Shown here: positions 25,599 to 36,795 of the stretch, in pieces
Numbering within the stretch: position 1 is the first letter of the stretch
Layout: the number at the start of each line of letters is the position of its first letter
Source of the DNA: Devosia nitrariae
Lineage (GTDB): Bacteria; Pseudomonadota; Alphaproteobacteria; Rhizobiales; Devosiaceae
Length of the DNA: 64,000 bases
NCBI RefSeq assembly: GCF_030160115.1
Contig: NZ_BSNS01000022.1
Span: 372,001-436,000 of the forward strand
Direction of reading: 5' to 3'
The notes under the pieces: model-generated
Seen by the model: the letters and a program-made list of their open reading frames with translations, nothing else
What the model was told of the DNA's origin: nothing
Database searches by the model: none
Position numbers and translations under genes: made by a program

Positions 25599-26642
25599 AT
25601 GGCCACCATCGAACTCATCGACCTCAAGAAGAATTATGGACCGGTGCCGGCCGTGAAAGGTGTCAATCTCTCCGTTTCGGACGGAGAGATGATCGTCCTC
25701 GTCGGCCCGTCGGGCTGCGGGAAATCGACGCTTCTGCGCATGGTTGCAGGTCTTGAGACCATCACCTCGGGACATCTGCATATCGCCGGACGGGACGTCA
25801 GCCGTGTCGAGCCGGCCGAGCGCGATATTGCCATGGTCTTCCAGAACTACGCGCTCTACCCGCACATGACCGTGCGCCGGAATCTCGAATACGGCCTCAA
25901 GAATCGCGGCACGCCCAAGGCCGAGATCGAGAAGCGCGTAAGCGAGGCCGCGTCCATCCTCGAGATCGAGCCCTTTCTCGAGCGCCGGCCGCGCCAGCTA
26001 TCGGGCGGACAGCGCCAGCGCGTGGCCATGGGCCGCGCTATCGTCCGCAATCCGGCGGCCTTCCTCTTCGACGAGCCCCTGTCCAATCTCGACGCCAAGC
26101 TGCGTGTCGCCATGCGCGTCGAGATTCGTCGGCTGCAGCGGCGGCTGCGCACCACCAGCATTTACGTGACCCATGACCAACTGGAGGCGATGACCCTGGC
26201 CGACCGGCTGGTGGTGATGAACGGCGGCGAGATCGAGCAGATCGGCTCGCCCATCGAAGTCTATGAGCGTCCCGAAACCCTTTTCGTTGCCGGCTTCATC
26301 GGCTCACCGCCGATGAACCTCCTGCCGCTCGAGGGCACCGCCACGGCGGTCGAAGGCATCCCCGACCTGCCCACCGGCACGGATATCATCGGCCTGCGCC
26401 CCGACGCGATTGCCCTCAACCGCCCCGACGCCCCCGCCCTTTCGCTGCGCGGCGTCGTCGAGCTTATCGAGCCGGTCGGCGGCGAGAGCCACGTGCATCT
26501 GCGTGTCGAGGGTATCGCCGAGCCGGTGATCGCCAGCGTTCCCGGCCGCGCCGGCGTACACGAAGCCGAGGCCGTCACTTGCCATGCGCCGCTCGATAAG
26601 CTCCACCCCTTCAACAGCCGGACGGGGCGCAGGATGGACTGA
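25599..26642 (+). CDS. ugpC: Glycerol-3-phosphate ABC ATPase UgpC-like
   Basis: 347 residues. Walker A GPSGCGKST, Q loop QNYALYPHM, signature LSGGQRQRVAMGRA, Walker B FLFDEPLSNLD, then a C-terminal TOBE/OB region from about 240. Carbohydrate importer type (MsmX/UgpC/MalK). It is transcribed away from ugpBAE rather than at the end of that operon as is common. Confidence 0.9.
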   Translation: MATIELIDLKKNYGPVPAVKGVNLSVSDGEMIVLVGPSGCGKSTLLRMVAGLETITSGHLHIAGRDVSRVEPAERDIAMVFQNYALYPHMTVRRNLEYGLKNRGTPKAEIEKRVSEAASILEIEPFLERRPRQLSGGQRQRVAMGRAIVRNPAAFLFDEPLSNLDAKLRVAMRVEIRRLQRRLRTTSIYVTHDQLEAMTLADRLVVMNGGEIEQIGSPIEVYERPETLFVAGFIGSPPMNLLPLEGTATAVEGIPDLPTGTDIIGLRPDAIALNRPDAPALSLRGVVELIEPVGGESHVHLRVEGIAEPVIASVPGRAGVHEAEAVTCHAPLDKLHPFNSRTGRRMD

Positions 26643-26725
26643 ACCGGCGGTCGTCGGATGGTTGCCGCAATTGACAAGCGCGGCTCGACTGATGTCGATA
26701 GCGCTGCATTGGAGTGGCTGACGGG

Positions 26726-27745
26726 ATGGACAGGCAGATGGGGCAGAAATCGCCTGCGGCGGTCGACACACCGCCGACGACCGAAGAGCAGCTGAACGTG
26801 CGGGTCGTCTGGCTCTATTTCATGGAGGGGCGCACCCAGGCCGAGATCGCCGAGACGCTCTCAACCAACCGCCTGCGCATCAACCGCATCATCAACGAAG
26901 CCCGACGCTCCGGGCTCGTCTCGATCACCCTCAACTCGCGCCTGACCAGTTGCGTCGAGTTCGAACAGGAACTGGCGAGCCGCTTCGGCCTCAAGCGCGC
27001 CATCATCATCCCGACGCCCCAGGACGTCGAGCAGATCCCGGTATTGCTCGGCCAGGCGACCGCCGACTACGTCACCCAGCTGCTCAACGCCGACAAGATG
27101 AAGGGGATCGGCGTCGGCTGGGGCGCAACGCTGCGCGAGACCGTGCGCCATATGCCGGCCATGCGCCGCCCGGAGCTGTGCGTCAATTCGGTCATGGGCG
27201 GGCTGACCCGCGGCATCGAGATCAACACCTTCGACATCGCCAGCGATCTCGCCCGGCAGCTCAATGCCGAATGCGCGTACCTTGCTGCTCCGATCTACAG
27301 CGGCAGCCCGGAATCGCGCGATGCCATCATGCACCAGGATGTCTTCGAGGAAGCCTTCGCCCGCGTCGCCGCCAACGACCTCATCCTCTTGAGCATCGGC
27401 GACCTGACCGACCGCTCGCTGCTGATGCGTTATGGCCTGCCCAAGGACATCAGCATCGAGGAGATCGCCGAGGCCGGCGCCTGCGGCGACATTCTCGGCC
27501 AGTTCATCGACCGGTCCGGCCACGCCGTCGACCATCCGATCAACCGCCGCGCTATCGCCCTGCCGTTCGAGGCCCTGCGCCAGATCCCCAACGTCGTCTT
27601 CGCCTCGGGAGGCCTCCACAAGGCCGAAGCCATCGCCGCTGTGCTGGCATCGGGCCTCGGCAGCGCGATCATCTGCGACGAGCAAACGGCGCGCAAAGCC
27701 ATGATGATCGCCTTGCAGCACGGTGCAGGGAGCGCTTCGGCGTAG
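26726..27745 (+). CDS. SorC-family (sugar-binding) transcriptional regulator
   Basis: 339 residues from the ATG at 26726; GTG 26714 and ATG 26738 are alternatives. An HTH near residues 20-60 (YFMEGRTQAEIAETLSTNRLRINRIINEA) precedes a SorC sugar-phosphate-binding domain with GVGWGATLRETVRHMP and FASGGLHKAEAI. SorC proteins sense phosphorylated sugars or polyols. It lies 83 bp after ugpC on the same strand and probably represses the ugp region. Confidence 0.87.
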   Translation: MDRQMGQKSPAAVDTPPTTEEQLNVRVVWLYFMEGRTQAEIAETLSTNRLRINRIINEARRSGLVSITLNSRLTSCVEFEQELASRFGLKRAIIIPTPQDVEQIPVLLGQATADYVTQLLNADKMKGIGVGWGATLRETVRHMPAMRRPELCVNSVMGGLTRGIEINTFDIASDLARQLNAECAYLAAPIYSGSPESRDAIMHQDVFEEAFARVAANDLILLSIGDLTDRSLLMRYGLPKDISIEEIAEAGACGDILGQFIDRSGHAVDHPINRRAIALPFEALRQIPNVVFASGGLHKAEAIAAVLASGLGSAIICDEQTARKAMMIALQHGAGSASA

Positions 27746-27775
27746 GCGCGAAGCCACCGCAAGAGCCGGCCGGCT

Positions 27776-28120
27776 TCAGGCCGGCTGCTTCAAGCCGAAA
27801 ACCGTGCCCTCGGGATCGGCCACATAAATCAGCTCGCCGACCCCCGGCAGACTCTGCTTCTCGTTGATCGTGCGCCCACCGGCCGCGACGATGGTTTGGA
27901 CGGTCTCGTCGATCGAGGCCACTTCGAACCAGATGATGGTCGGCTGGCTCTGATAGCTGCGGTCCATGACCGCGCCGGCGTCGGTATCGACGAGATCGAG
28001 CAGTACATAGCCGGGAATGAACTGCGACGGACTGGTCTTCCAGCCGAAGACCTGGTGATAGAAGTCTGCGGTGCGCTCGACGTCCTTCGCGGTGATCTCG
28101 AAATGGGCGATCCTGGTCAT
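27776..28120 (-). CDS. VOC/glyoxalase-fold protein
   Basis: 114 residues, a single vicinal-oxygen-chelate domain: H-x-E start (IAHFEITAKDVERTADFYHQVFGW) and end (LIYVADPEGTVFGLKQPA). Related to the glyoxalase/PhnB-like group with unknown substrates. Stands alone, tail to tail with the SorC gene. Confidence 0.85.
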   Translation of the reverse strand: MTRIAHFEITAKDVERTADFYHQVFGWKTSPSQFIPGYVLLDLVDTDAGAVMDRSYQSQPTIIWFEVASIDETVQTIVAAGGRTINEKQSLPGVGELIYVADPEGTVFGLKQPA

Positions 28121-28234
28121 TCGCGTCCTCCTTGGCCACCCCCGCCAAGAGTATGGTCCGCGCGGTTAGCGACTTTCAAGGTTCGGACGGAAGCACCAGG
28201 CACGCAGAACGCGGCTCTTGCGAACAAAAGGCGA

Positions 28235-30346
28235 ATGCGGTCCGATGGTCCGACTTTGCTCAGGGATCGATTCGTGCCCGCTGACGCCATCTATCTCGAG
28301 ATGCTCAACCCGGAACAACGGCAGGCCGTCGAGCACGGTGTGGGTACCAACGCGCCGGGACCGCTGCTGGTCATCGCTGGCGCGGGCTCGGGCAAGACCA
28401 ACACGCTAGCGCACCGCGTCGCCCACCTCGTCGTCAACGGCGCCGACCCCCGTCGCATCCTGCTCCTGACCTTCTCCCGCCGGGCCGCGAGCGAGATGAG
28501 CCGCCGTGTCGAACGGATCGCAGGCAAGGTCCTCGGGGTCAGTTCCGGCGCGGTCACGGACTCCCTGACCTGGGCCGGCACCTTCCATGGTATCGGCGCG
28601 AGGCTCCTGCGTGAGCACGCCCGCGAGATCGGCCTCGACCCTGCCTTCACCATTCATGACCGCGAGGATTCCGCGGACCTGATGAACCTCGTCCGGCACG
28701 AGCTGGCGCTGAGCAGCGCCGCCTCACGCTTTCCCACCAAAGGCACATGCCTTGCGATCTACTCTCGCGTGGTCAACGCGCAGGAGGATTTGGCGCAAGT
28801 CCTCAAGACCGTCTTCCCGTGGTGCGCCATGTGGGCGGAGCAGCTACGGTCCCTCTTTGCCGCCTATGTCGAGGCCAAGCAAAGGCAGAACGTCCTCGAT
28901 TACGACGACCTGCTGCTCTATTGGGCCGGGATGATGGCCGAGCCGACGATCGCGGGTGTGGTTTCGGGCCGCTTCGATCATGTGCTGGTGGACGAGTATC
29001 AGGATACCAACCGGCTGCAGTCCTCTGTGCTCCTCGCCATGCGGCCGAACGGACAGGGGGTGACAGTCGTCGGTGACGATGCCCAGTCGATCTATTCGTT
29101 CCGCGCCGCAACGGTGCGTAACATCCTCGATTTTCCAACGGCGTTTGCGCCGCCTGCGCGCATCGTCACCCTCGAGCGCAACTACCGCTCGACGCAACCC
29201 ATCCTTGCCGCCGCCAATGCCGTCATCGAGAAGGCGAGCGAGCGCTTCACCAAGAATTTGTGGAGCGACAGGACGAGCGAGGCCAAGCCGCTGCTGGTGA
29301 CGGTCAAGGATGAGGCCGACCAGGTCCGCTACGTTTCCGAAAAAATCCTCGAGGCGCGTGAGGGCGGTGTGCTGCTCAAGGAGCAGGCGGTGCTTTTCCG
29401 CACCTCGAGCCATTCCGGACCCCTCGAGATCGAGCTGACGCGGCGCAACATCCCCTTCGTCAAGTTCGGCGGCCTCAAATTCCTCGATGCCGCCCACATC
29501 AAGGACCTCCTGGCCATTCTGCGCTGGGCCGAGAACCCGCGCGACCGCGTCGCCGGCTTCCGGGTCCTGCAGCTCCTGCCCGGCATCGGACCCGGTATCG
29601 CCGGAAGGGTGCTCGACGCCATGGAGACCGGTCCCGACCCCGTCTGGGCGCTGCAGGAAGCTCCCGCACCCGCCAAGGCTGGCGAGGCGTGGACGGGCCT
29701 CGTCGAGCTGATGGTCCGCCTTTCCGGCCGGGAGGTCGTTTGGCCGATCGAGCTGGGGCACGCGCGCTTGTGGTACCAGCCCATGCTCGAGGCAACCTAT
29801 GAGGATGTGCAGGTGCGGCAGGCCGACATCGTCCAGCTCGAGCAGATCGCCGCCGGCTATGCCAGCCGCGACCGGTTCCTGACCGAGCTGACCCTTGACC
29901 CGCCGGACGCAACCAGCGACCGGCCCGGCGTGCCGTCGCGCGACGAGGACTATCTGATCCTCTCGACGATCCACTCCGCCAAGGGCCAAGAGTGGAAGGC
30001 CGTCCACGTCCTCAACGTCGTCGACGGATGCATTCCCTCCGACCTCGGCGCGGGCACTTCGGACGAGCTCGAAGAGGAGCGTCGCCTGCTCTATGTGGCA
30101 ATGACCAGGGCGCGCGACGAGCTGCATCTCCTCCTCCCGCAGCGCTTCTACGTCACCCAGCAGACCCGCAATGGGGACCGTCACCTCTATGCGCAGCGGA
30201 CCCGGTTCATCCCCCGCGCGATGACGCCCCTATTCGAAGACATCCTCTGGCCGCCCGTCACACCGATCCGCGCCGACCTGCAGCCGGCGAGCGCCGCCAC
30301 TGTCGATCTCGGTGCCAAGATGCGTGGGATGTGGGGGGCGGGGTGA
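28235..30346 (+). CDS. UvrD/PcrA-like ATP-dependent DNA helicase
   Basis: 703 residues from the ATG at 28235 (AAAAGG three bases upstream); the open frame continues further up without a better start. Superfamily 1A motifs: Q motif LNPEQRQAV, motif I GAGSGKT, motif II VDEYQDTN, motif III GDDAQSIYSFRAA, motif IV LERNYRST, motif V STIHSAKGQEWKAVH, motif VI LLYVAMTRARDELHL. A 3'-5' DNA helicase in repair or replication-fork processing. It is shorter than RecB-type proteins and lacks a nuclease domain. Single gene. Confidence 0.92.
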   Translation: MRSDGPTLLRDRFVPADAIYLEMLNPEQRQAVEHGVGTNAPGPLLVIAGAGSGKTNTLAHRVAHLVVNGADPRRILLLTFSRRAASEMSRRVERIAGKVLGVSSGAVTDSLTWAGTFHGIGARLLREHAREIGLDPAFTIHDREDSADLMNLVRHELALSSAASRFPTKGTCLAIYSRVVNAQEDLAQVLKTVFPWCAMWAEQLRSLFAAYVEAKQRQNVLDYDDLLLYWAGMMAEPTIAGVVSGRFDHVLVDEYQDTNRLQSSVLLAMRPNGQGVTVVGDDAQSIYSFRAATVRNILDFPTAFAPPARIVTLERNYRSTQPILAAANAVIEKASERFTKNLWSDRTSEAKPLLVTVKDEADQVRYVSEKILEAREGGVLLKEQAVLFRTSSHSGPLEIELTRRNIPFVKFGGLKFLDAAHIKDLLAILRWAENPRDRVAGFRVLQLLPGIGPGIAGRVLDAMETGPDPVWALQEAPAPAKAGEAWTGLVELMVRLSGREVVWPIELGHARLWYQPMLEATYEDVQVRQADIVQLEQIAAGYASRDRFLTELTLDPPDATSDRPGVPSRDEDYLILSTIHSAKGQEWKAVHVLNVVDGCIPSDLGAGTSDELEEERRLLYVAMTRARDELHLLLPQRFYVTQQTRNGDRHLYAQRTRFIPRAMTPLFEDILWPPVTPIRADLQPASAATVDLGAKMRGMWGAG

Positions 30347-30390
30347 ACGGAACGGGAAGTTGATTCTCAAGGCTCGCCCCTCGACCGACG

Positions 30391-32157
30391 CTACCGATGG
30401 GAGAGCGCCTGATCGAGCGATCTCAGCGCCGCCGGCGAGATGCCGGGCAGCATCACGCTGAGCTGCCAGGCATTGAGATGGCCGATATAGCCGAGCATGG
30501 CCGCATCGGGCTCGAACCCCAATGAGGTTCGGATGGCCTCGCGGCCGGCTGGCTCGCCGACGATCTCCCTCAGCGGTCGTGAAACCTCACTTCCGTAGTC
30601 CGCGGCAGTATCCGTCCGCCGCTCCTGCCGATAGGAGCTCTCGACCTGCGGCCACTGCCGTTCGATGAGCAGGTGCCGGTCCTCTACAGGACCGGCCTCG
30701 GGCAGGCCCAGGCGCTCGAACTGGCTGGAAGGTGCATGATTGGCCCGCATGGCGGTGACGAGCTTTTGCGCCATCACCCGCTCGAGCGCCGGATCATTGA
30801 GGGGCGTCAGCTGGTCGGGGTCGCTCGCCAGGTCGTAGAGCAGAGTGCCAAAGACATAGGGGGTCCCCATTGCCCTGCCGGCCATACACAGCACCGGCAC
30901 GCCTTTGGTGAAGGGCAACGGCGGACTGAGCTCCGCATTCGTCAGTTCCGACGGGGTGAAGCGCCAGGCCATGTGCGTCGGCATCAGCGTATACTGCTCC
31001 AGCGGCCCATTGGCCGCTTCGGCGCAGCAGCGCATATAGACGTAGCGGCCATCCGTCACCGAAACGTGCCCGCCATAGACCCCGAAAAGGCCCACCTCGC
31101 GCACCGGGCGATCCTCGGCAATGGTCTCGCGCAGCGCCCGCCCCTGCATGTCCGCCGTCGGCGCCAGCCCGAAATAGTCGAGCAGGGTGGGACCGAGGTC
31201 GATCGTCTGCACCAGGCTCTTGCGCCGTTTGCCGACAACGCGCGTCCGCGGATCCCACACGAACAGCGGGGTGTGGATGTTCTGCTCGTACCAGGGCTGG
31301 ACGTTCTTGCCCCACCAGTTGCGCTCGCCGAGGAGGAAACCGTGGTCAGTGCAGACGATCAGCATGGTGTCGTCCCAGAGGCCATGCTCGTCCATCGCAT
31401 CGAGCACCCGGCCGAGGGAATCGTCGCACATGCTGAGAAGTGCCGCGTACTCCATACGCGCATGCGCCACCGCGCTATCGCTCTCGATGACCGGCCGGTA
31501 GTCGGGCCAGTCGAAATGGGGCCCGTTGTAGTCGTGCGGATAGCGGGCCTTGTGCTCGTCATAGCTGAAGAACGGCTCATGCGGATCGAAGGTCTCGATC
31601 TGCACCAGCCAGCGATCGGTGTCCTTGTTGGTGGCGATGAACTCGATGCCGGCGTCGAAGGTCAGGGTCTGCGGATGCTTGTCGACGCTGTCGAGATGAT
31701 GCCGGTTGACCCAATCCTGCCGCCAGAGGCGGCCCTCCCGCCAGCTCAGCGTTTCGGGGATCTCGGGCTCGGCCACTTGCCCTTTCCACGGATCACCCTC
31801 CTGGCCCCGGAAAAACTCGAAGGTCGAAAAGCGCGTGTGATAGGTGGCGCCGCCGTCTTCCCAGTAATGGGTGTGGTCGGTGACAAGATGCGTGTGCACC
31901 CCGCTGAACTTGAGCATCTCCGGCACGGAGTCGTCGAACGGCTCGAGCGGCCCCCAGGACCGGTGCAGGAAGTTGTAGCGCCCTGTGTGCATCTCGCGCC
32001 GCGCCGGCATGCACGGCATCGATCCGCCATAGCAGGTATCGAAGGTGACGGTCCTTTCCTGGAGACGCCGGAAATTCGGCAGCCCGGTCCAGTCCGCGCC
32101 ATAGGCGGGCAGATATTTCCGGTTGAGGCTGTCGAACATGACAACGATGGCTTTCAA
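30391..32157 (-). CDS. Cytosolic sulfatase (type I, formylglycine)
   Basis: 588 residues. Alkaline-phosphatase-fold sulfatase with the C-x-P-x-R activation motif CMPAR at 49-53, whose Cys should be converted to formylglycine. Metal ligands are seen in VVMFDSLN near residue 9 and in CTDHGFLLGERN near 270. The protein starts straight into the core strand with no signal peptide, so it acts in the cytosol. It ends a six-gene operon with an oligopeptide-type importer and a TetR regulator, implying hydrolysis of an imported sulfate (or phosphonate) ester. Choline sulfatase is less likely, as no bet genes are near. Confidence 0.87.
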   Translation of the reverse strand: MKAIVVMFDSLNRKYLPAYGADWTGLPNFRRLQERTVTFDTCYGGSMPCMPARREMHTGRYNFLHRSWGPLEPFDDSVPEMLKFSGVHTHLVTDHTHYWEDGGATYHTRFSTFEFFRGQEGDPWKGQVAEPEIPETLSWREGRLWRQDWVNRHHLDSVDKHPQTLTFDAGIEFIATNKDTDRWLVQIETFDPHEPFFSYDEHKARYPHDYNGPHFDWPDYRPVIESDSAVAHARMEYAALLSMCDDSLGRVLDAMDEHGLWDDTMLIVCTDHGFLLGERNWWGKNVQPWYEQNIHTPLFVWDPRTRVVGKRRKSLVQTIDLGPTLLDYFGLAPTADMQGRALRETIAEDRPVREVGLFGVYGGHVSVTDGRYVYMRCCAEAANGPLEQYTLMPTHMAWRFTPSELTNAELSPPLPFTKGVPVLCMAGRAMGTPYVFGTLLYDLASDPDQLTPLNDPALERVMAQKLVTAMRANHAPSSQFERLGLPEAGPVEDRHLLIERQWPQVESSYRQERRTDTAADYGSEVSRPLREIVGEPAGREAIRTSLGFEPDAAMLGYIGHLNAWQLSVMLPGISPAALRSLDQALSHR

Positions 32158-32210
32158 CGATGCGTCTCCAATGGATAGTCAATGCGCGGCGGGTGGGCAG
32201 CAGGTTTCGC

Positions 32211-32879
32211 TCATTTGGCGGCCTCGTCCTCGATCATCTGCAACCAGGAGAAGGAGCGATAAGGCTCCCTGAGGATGGGCCGCATGACCATGTCGTAGAA
32301 CTGCGCCAGGGAGTGCTGCCGGCTGACCGAGGACTGGTCGTAGAGCCATTGCACGCGCAGACCGTCGGCCAGCGCGATAAGCCACCGCGCCACCGTCTCG
32401 ACGGTCAGCCCGTCCGGTAGCGCCGCCTCGTCGACGATGGCACTGAAATGCTCGACGGTTGAGGTGACGATGTCCTCGTAGCGTTGCTCGAACCACTCAT
32501 GTGCAGGGTGGTTGGCAGGGATGCTCTCGGCCGAGAGCACCGTCATCAGCTGTACGAGCGGCGGATTGCGGTCGTTGTTGCGCAGCGTATGGAGAAAGAC
32601 GGTCAGCGGATCGAGCCCCTTCTCGCGCTCCGCCTGCGTGTCGCGCTCGTTGCGCGCTTCGCGCTCCAGCAGCACGGCGTGCAGCAGCGCGGCTTTCGAG
32701 GGAAAGTGGTGCAGCATGCCGGCCTGGGTCATGCCCACGTCCCTAGCAATGTCCGCAATGCTGGCCGAATTGAAGCCACCCTCGGAAAACAGCCGCGTTG
32801 CCGATTCCAGAATAGCCTTGCGGGCCGCGTCGCCGCGCGGGCTGCGGCGGCTGGCGCGTTTGTCCGAGGTCTCGTTCAT
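32211..32879 (-). CDS. TetR-family transcriptional regulator
   Basis: 222 residues from the ATG at 32877-32879, with GGGAG upstream; an in-frame ATG 36 bp earlier is an alternative. TetR HTH at about 22-65 (AILESATRLFSEGGF, SIADIARDVGMTQAGMLHHFPSKAALL). The ligand domain resembles BetI/AcrR-like regulators. It lies between importer and sulfatase genes and likely senses their substrate. Confidence 0.9.
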   Translation of the reverse strand: MNETSDKRASRRSPRGDAARKAILESATRLFSEGGFNSASIADIARDVGMTQAGMLHHFPSKAALLHAVLLEREARNERDTQAEREKGLDPLTVFLHTLRNNDRNPPLVQLMTVLSAESIPANHPAHEWFEQRYEDIVTSTVEHFSAIVDEAALPDGLTVETVARWLIALADGLRVQWLYDQSSVSRQHSLAQFYDMVMRPILREPYRSFSWLQMIEDEAAK

Positions 32880-32920
32880 GGCCTGCTCCCTTGCTGGGAG
32901 GACCTGATGCTCCATCCCAG

Positions 32921-34977
<2,057 letters not shown>

Positions 34978-34981
<4 letters not shown>

Positions 34982-35841
34982 GTGCGGTTGACCGTGCGAT
35001 TGAGCGCATCGGCAAGCAGGCTGAAGGCCAGCGCCAGAAGCAGCAGGATCAAGGTGGGCCCTAGGATATAGAACGGGGCGATGGTGATGTAGCGCATGCC
35101 GATATTGAGCAGGATGCCCAGCGACGGCTCGGGAGGCTGCAGGCCGAGCCCGACGATGCTCAGCGCCGCCTCAGTAAAGACCGCGGCAACGACGAACACC
35201 GCACCCTGGACGATGATCGGATCGATGGCGTTGGGCAGGATGTGCCGCACCATGATCCGCCACTTGTCCACCCCGAGCGTGCGCGCGGCAATCACATATT
35301 CCTGATGCTGCTGGCTCAACAGGGTCGCGCGGGCAAGCCGGCCGAAACTTGGCAGCCCGCCGACGACGATGGCGACCAGCAGCGCCGTCCACCCCGCCCC
35401 CAGCACGAGGACGACGCAGATGGCGAGGATCAGACCGGGGAAGCCCACGATGATGTCGAGCGCCCGTTGCACGAGTACGCCGAGGCGCGGCGACAGCGCC
35501 CCGGAAAGGCCGAGGAATGTGCCGAGGATCATGCTGATCGGCACGGCAACGGACGCCAGGGCCAAGTCCGTGCGCAGGCCATAGATGCTGCGCACCAGGA
35601 TGTCGCGGCCGAGTTCATCCGTGCCGAAGGGATGCGCCCAGGACACCGGCAGCAGTGAATCCCGCGTCTGCAGGTCATGACCTTGCGGATAGATGACGGG
35701 CGCGAGCAGCGCGACGCCCGCAAGCAGAACGATCAGCGCCAGGGCGATCTGCCCCTTGGGCGTGGTGAAGGCCTGGAGATAGCGAGCCAGCGTCGGGTTG
35801 AGGCGAGAGCGCTTGTGGGATGGGGTCGAGATTTCAGTCAT
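34978..35841 (-). CDS. Peptide-type ABC permease (DppC family)
   Basis: 287 residues, N-terminal cytosolic segment then six helices; DppC signatures HPFGTDELGRDILVRSIYG and the EAA-like region around GVDKWRIMVRHILPNAIDP. Pairs with the DppB-type permease three bases upstream. Confidence 0.9.
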
Positions 35842-35844
35842 CGC

Positions 35845-36792
35845 TCAACCCTCGAGACGGATGCGCGGATCGAGCGCGGCCAGGATGATTTCGGAAAAGA
35901 GCTGAATGAACACCGCTATGACCACCGCCCCCAGGATCAGCACCTGCAGCACGACATAGTCGCGTGACTGCACCGAATAGACGGCGAGGCTGCCAAGCCC
36001 GTTGCGCGCAAAGATGGCTTCGATGACGATGGCCCCAGCCAACAGGTCCCCTGCGCGCAGGCCCAGGGCAACCACGGCCGTTCCCAGTGAGTTGCGCAGC
36101 ACATGGCGCCGGGTGATCTGGCCCGGCGGCACGCCCTTGGCCTTGGCGAGATCCACGAAATCTTCGCCACGCGCCGAATTCATCGCCGTCTGCAACAGGC
36201 GAGCAACGATTGCCGCCTGCGGCAAGGCTAACGCCACGGCCGGCAGGATCAGATACTGCAGCGCCAGCAGCGGATCCTCCAGAAAGCCGACCTCGCCGCT
36301 GATGGGCAGGATCGGAACGAAGATGCCGAGGAAGAGGATGAGCAGCAACCCGGTCAGGAACGGGGGGGTTGCGAGGAACACTGTCGTCATCGCGTCGAGC
36401 ACTGCGCGCGCCCACTTGGAGCGCGGGGAGCCGGCGGCAATACCGAGAGCAAGGCCGATGATGATCATCAGCAGCATGGCCAGGAGCGCGAGCTCGAGCG
36501 TGCTTTCGAGCCGGCTGCCGATGACGCTCGCCACCGGCCGGCGCATGATGAAGGATTCGCCCAGATCGCCGCGGAACATGCCGAAGATCCAGTCGAAATA
36601 CTGCTGGTAGAGGGGCTTCAGGAGCCCCATCCGCTCACGCACCGCCGCCAGTTGCTCTGGAGTCGCGTCCGATCCCGCAATGGTCAGCGCCGGATCGCCC
36701 GGCGCCAACCTCGGTAGGACGAAGGCGATGATGGAACTGATGAACGCCACCATCGCCACCGACGGCAGTTTCCTCAAAAGGAAACCGAACAT
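35845..36792 (-). CDS. Peptide-type ABC permease (DppB family)
   Basis: 315 residues, six helices; DppB-type features GDLGESFIMRRPV and the cytosolic loop LAKAKGVPPGQITRRHVLRNSL. The second gene of the sulfatase-importer operon, three bases after the binding-protein stop. Confidence 0.9.
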   Translation of the reverse strand: MFGFLLRKLPSVAMVAFISSIIAFVLPRLAPGDPALTIAGSDATPEQLAAVRERMGLLKPLYQQYFDWIFGMFRGDLGESFIMRRPVASVIGSRLESTLELALLAMLLMIIIGLALGIAAGSPRSKWARAVLDAMTTVFLATPPFLTGLLLILFLGIFVPILPISGEVGFLEDPLLALQYLILPAVALALPQAAIVARLLQTAMNSARGEDFVDLAKAKGVPPGQITRRHVLRNSLGTAVVALGLRAGDLLAGAIVIEAIFARNGLGSLAVYSVQSRDYVVLQVLILGAVVIAVFIQLFSEIILAALDPRIRLEG

Positions 36793-36795
36793 CTG

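Noticed and set aside
30391..32879. Choline sulfatase (BetC) with BetI
   Set aside because: The TetR and sulfatase resemble that pair, but betA/betB are absent and the importer is oligopeptide-type.
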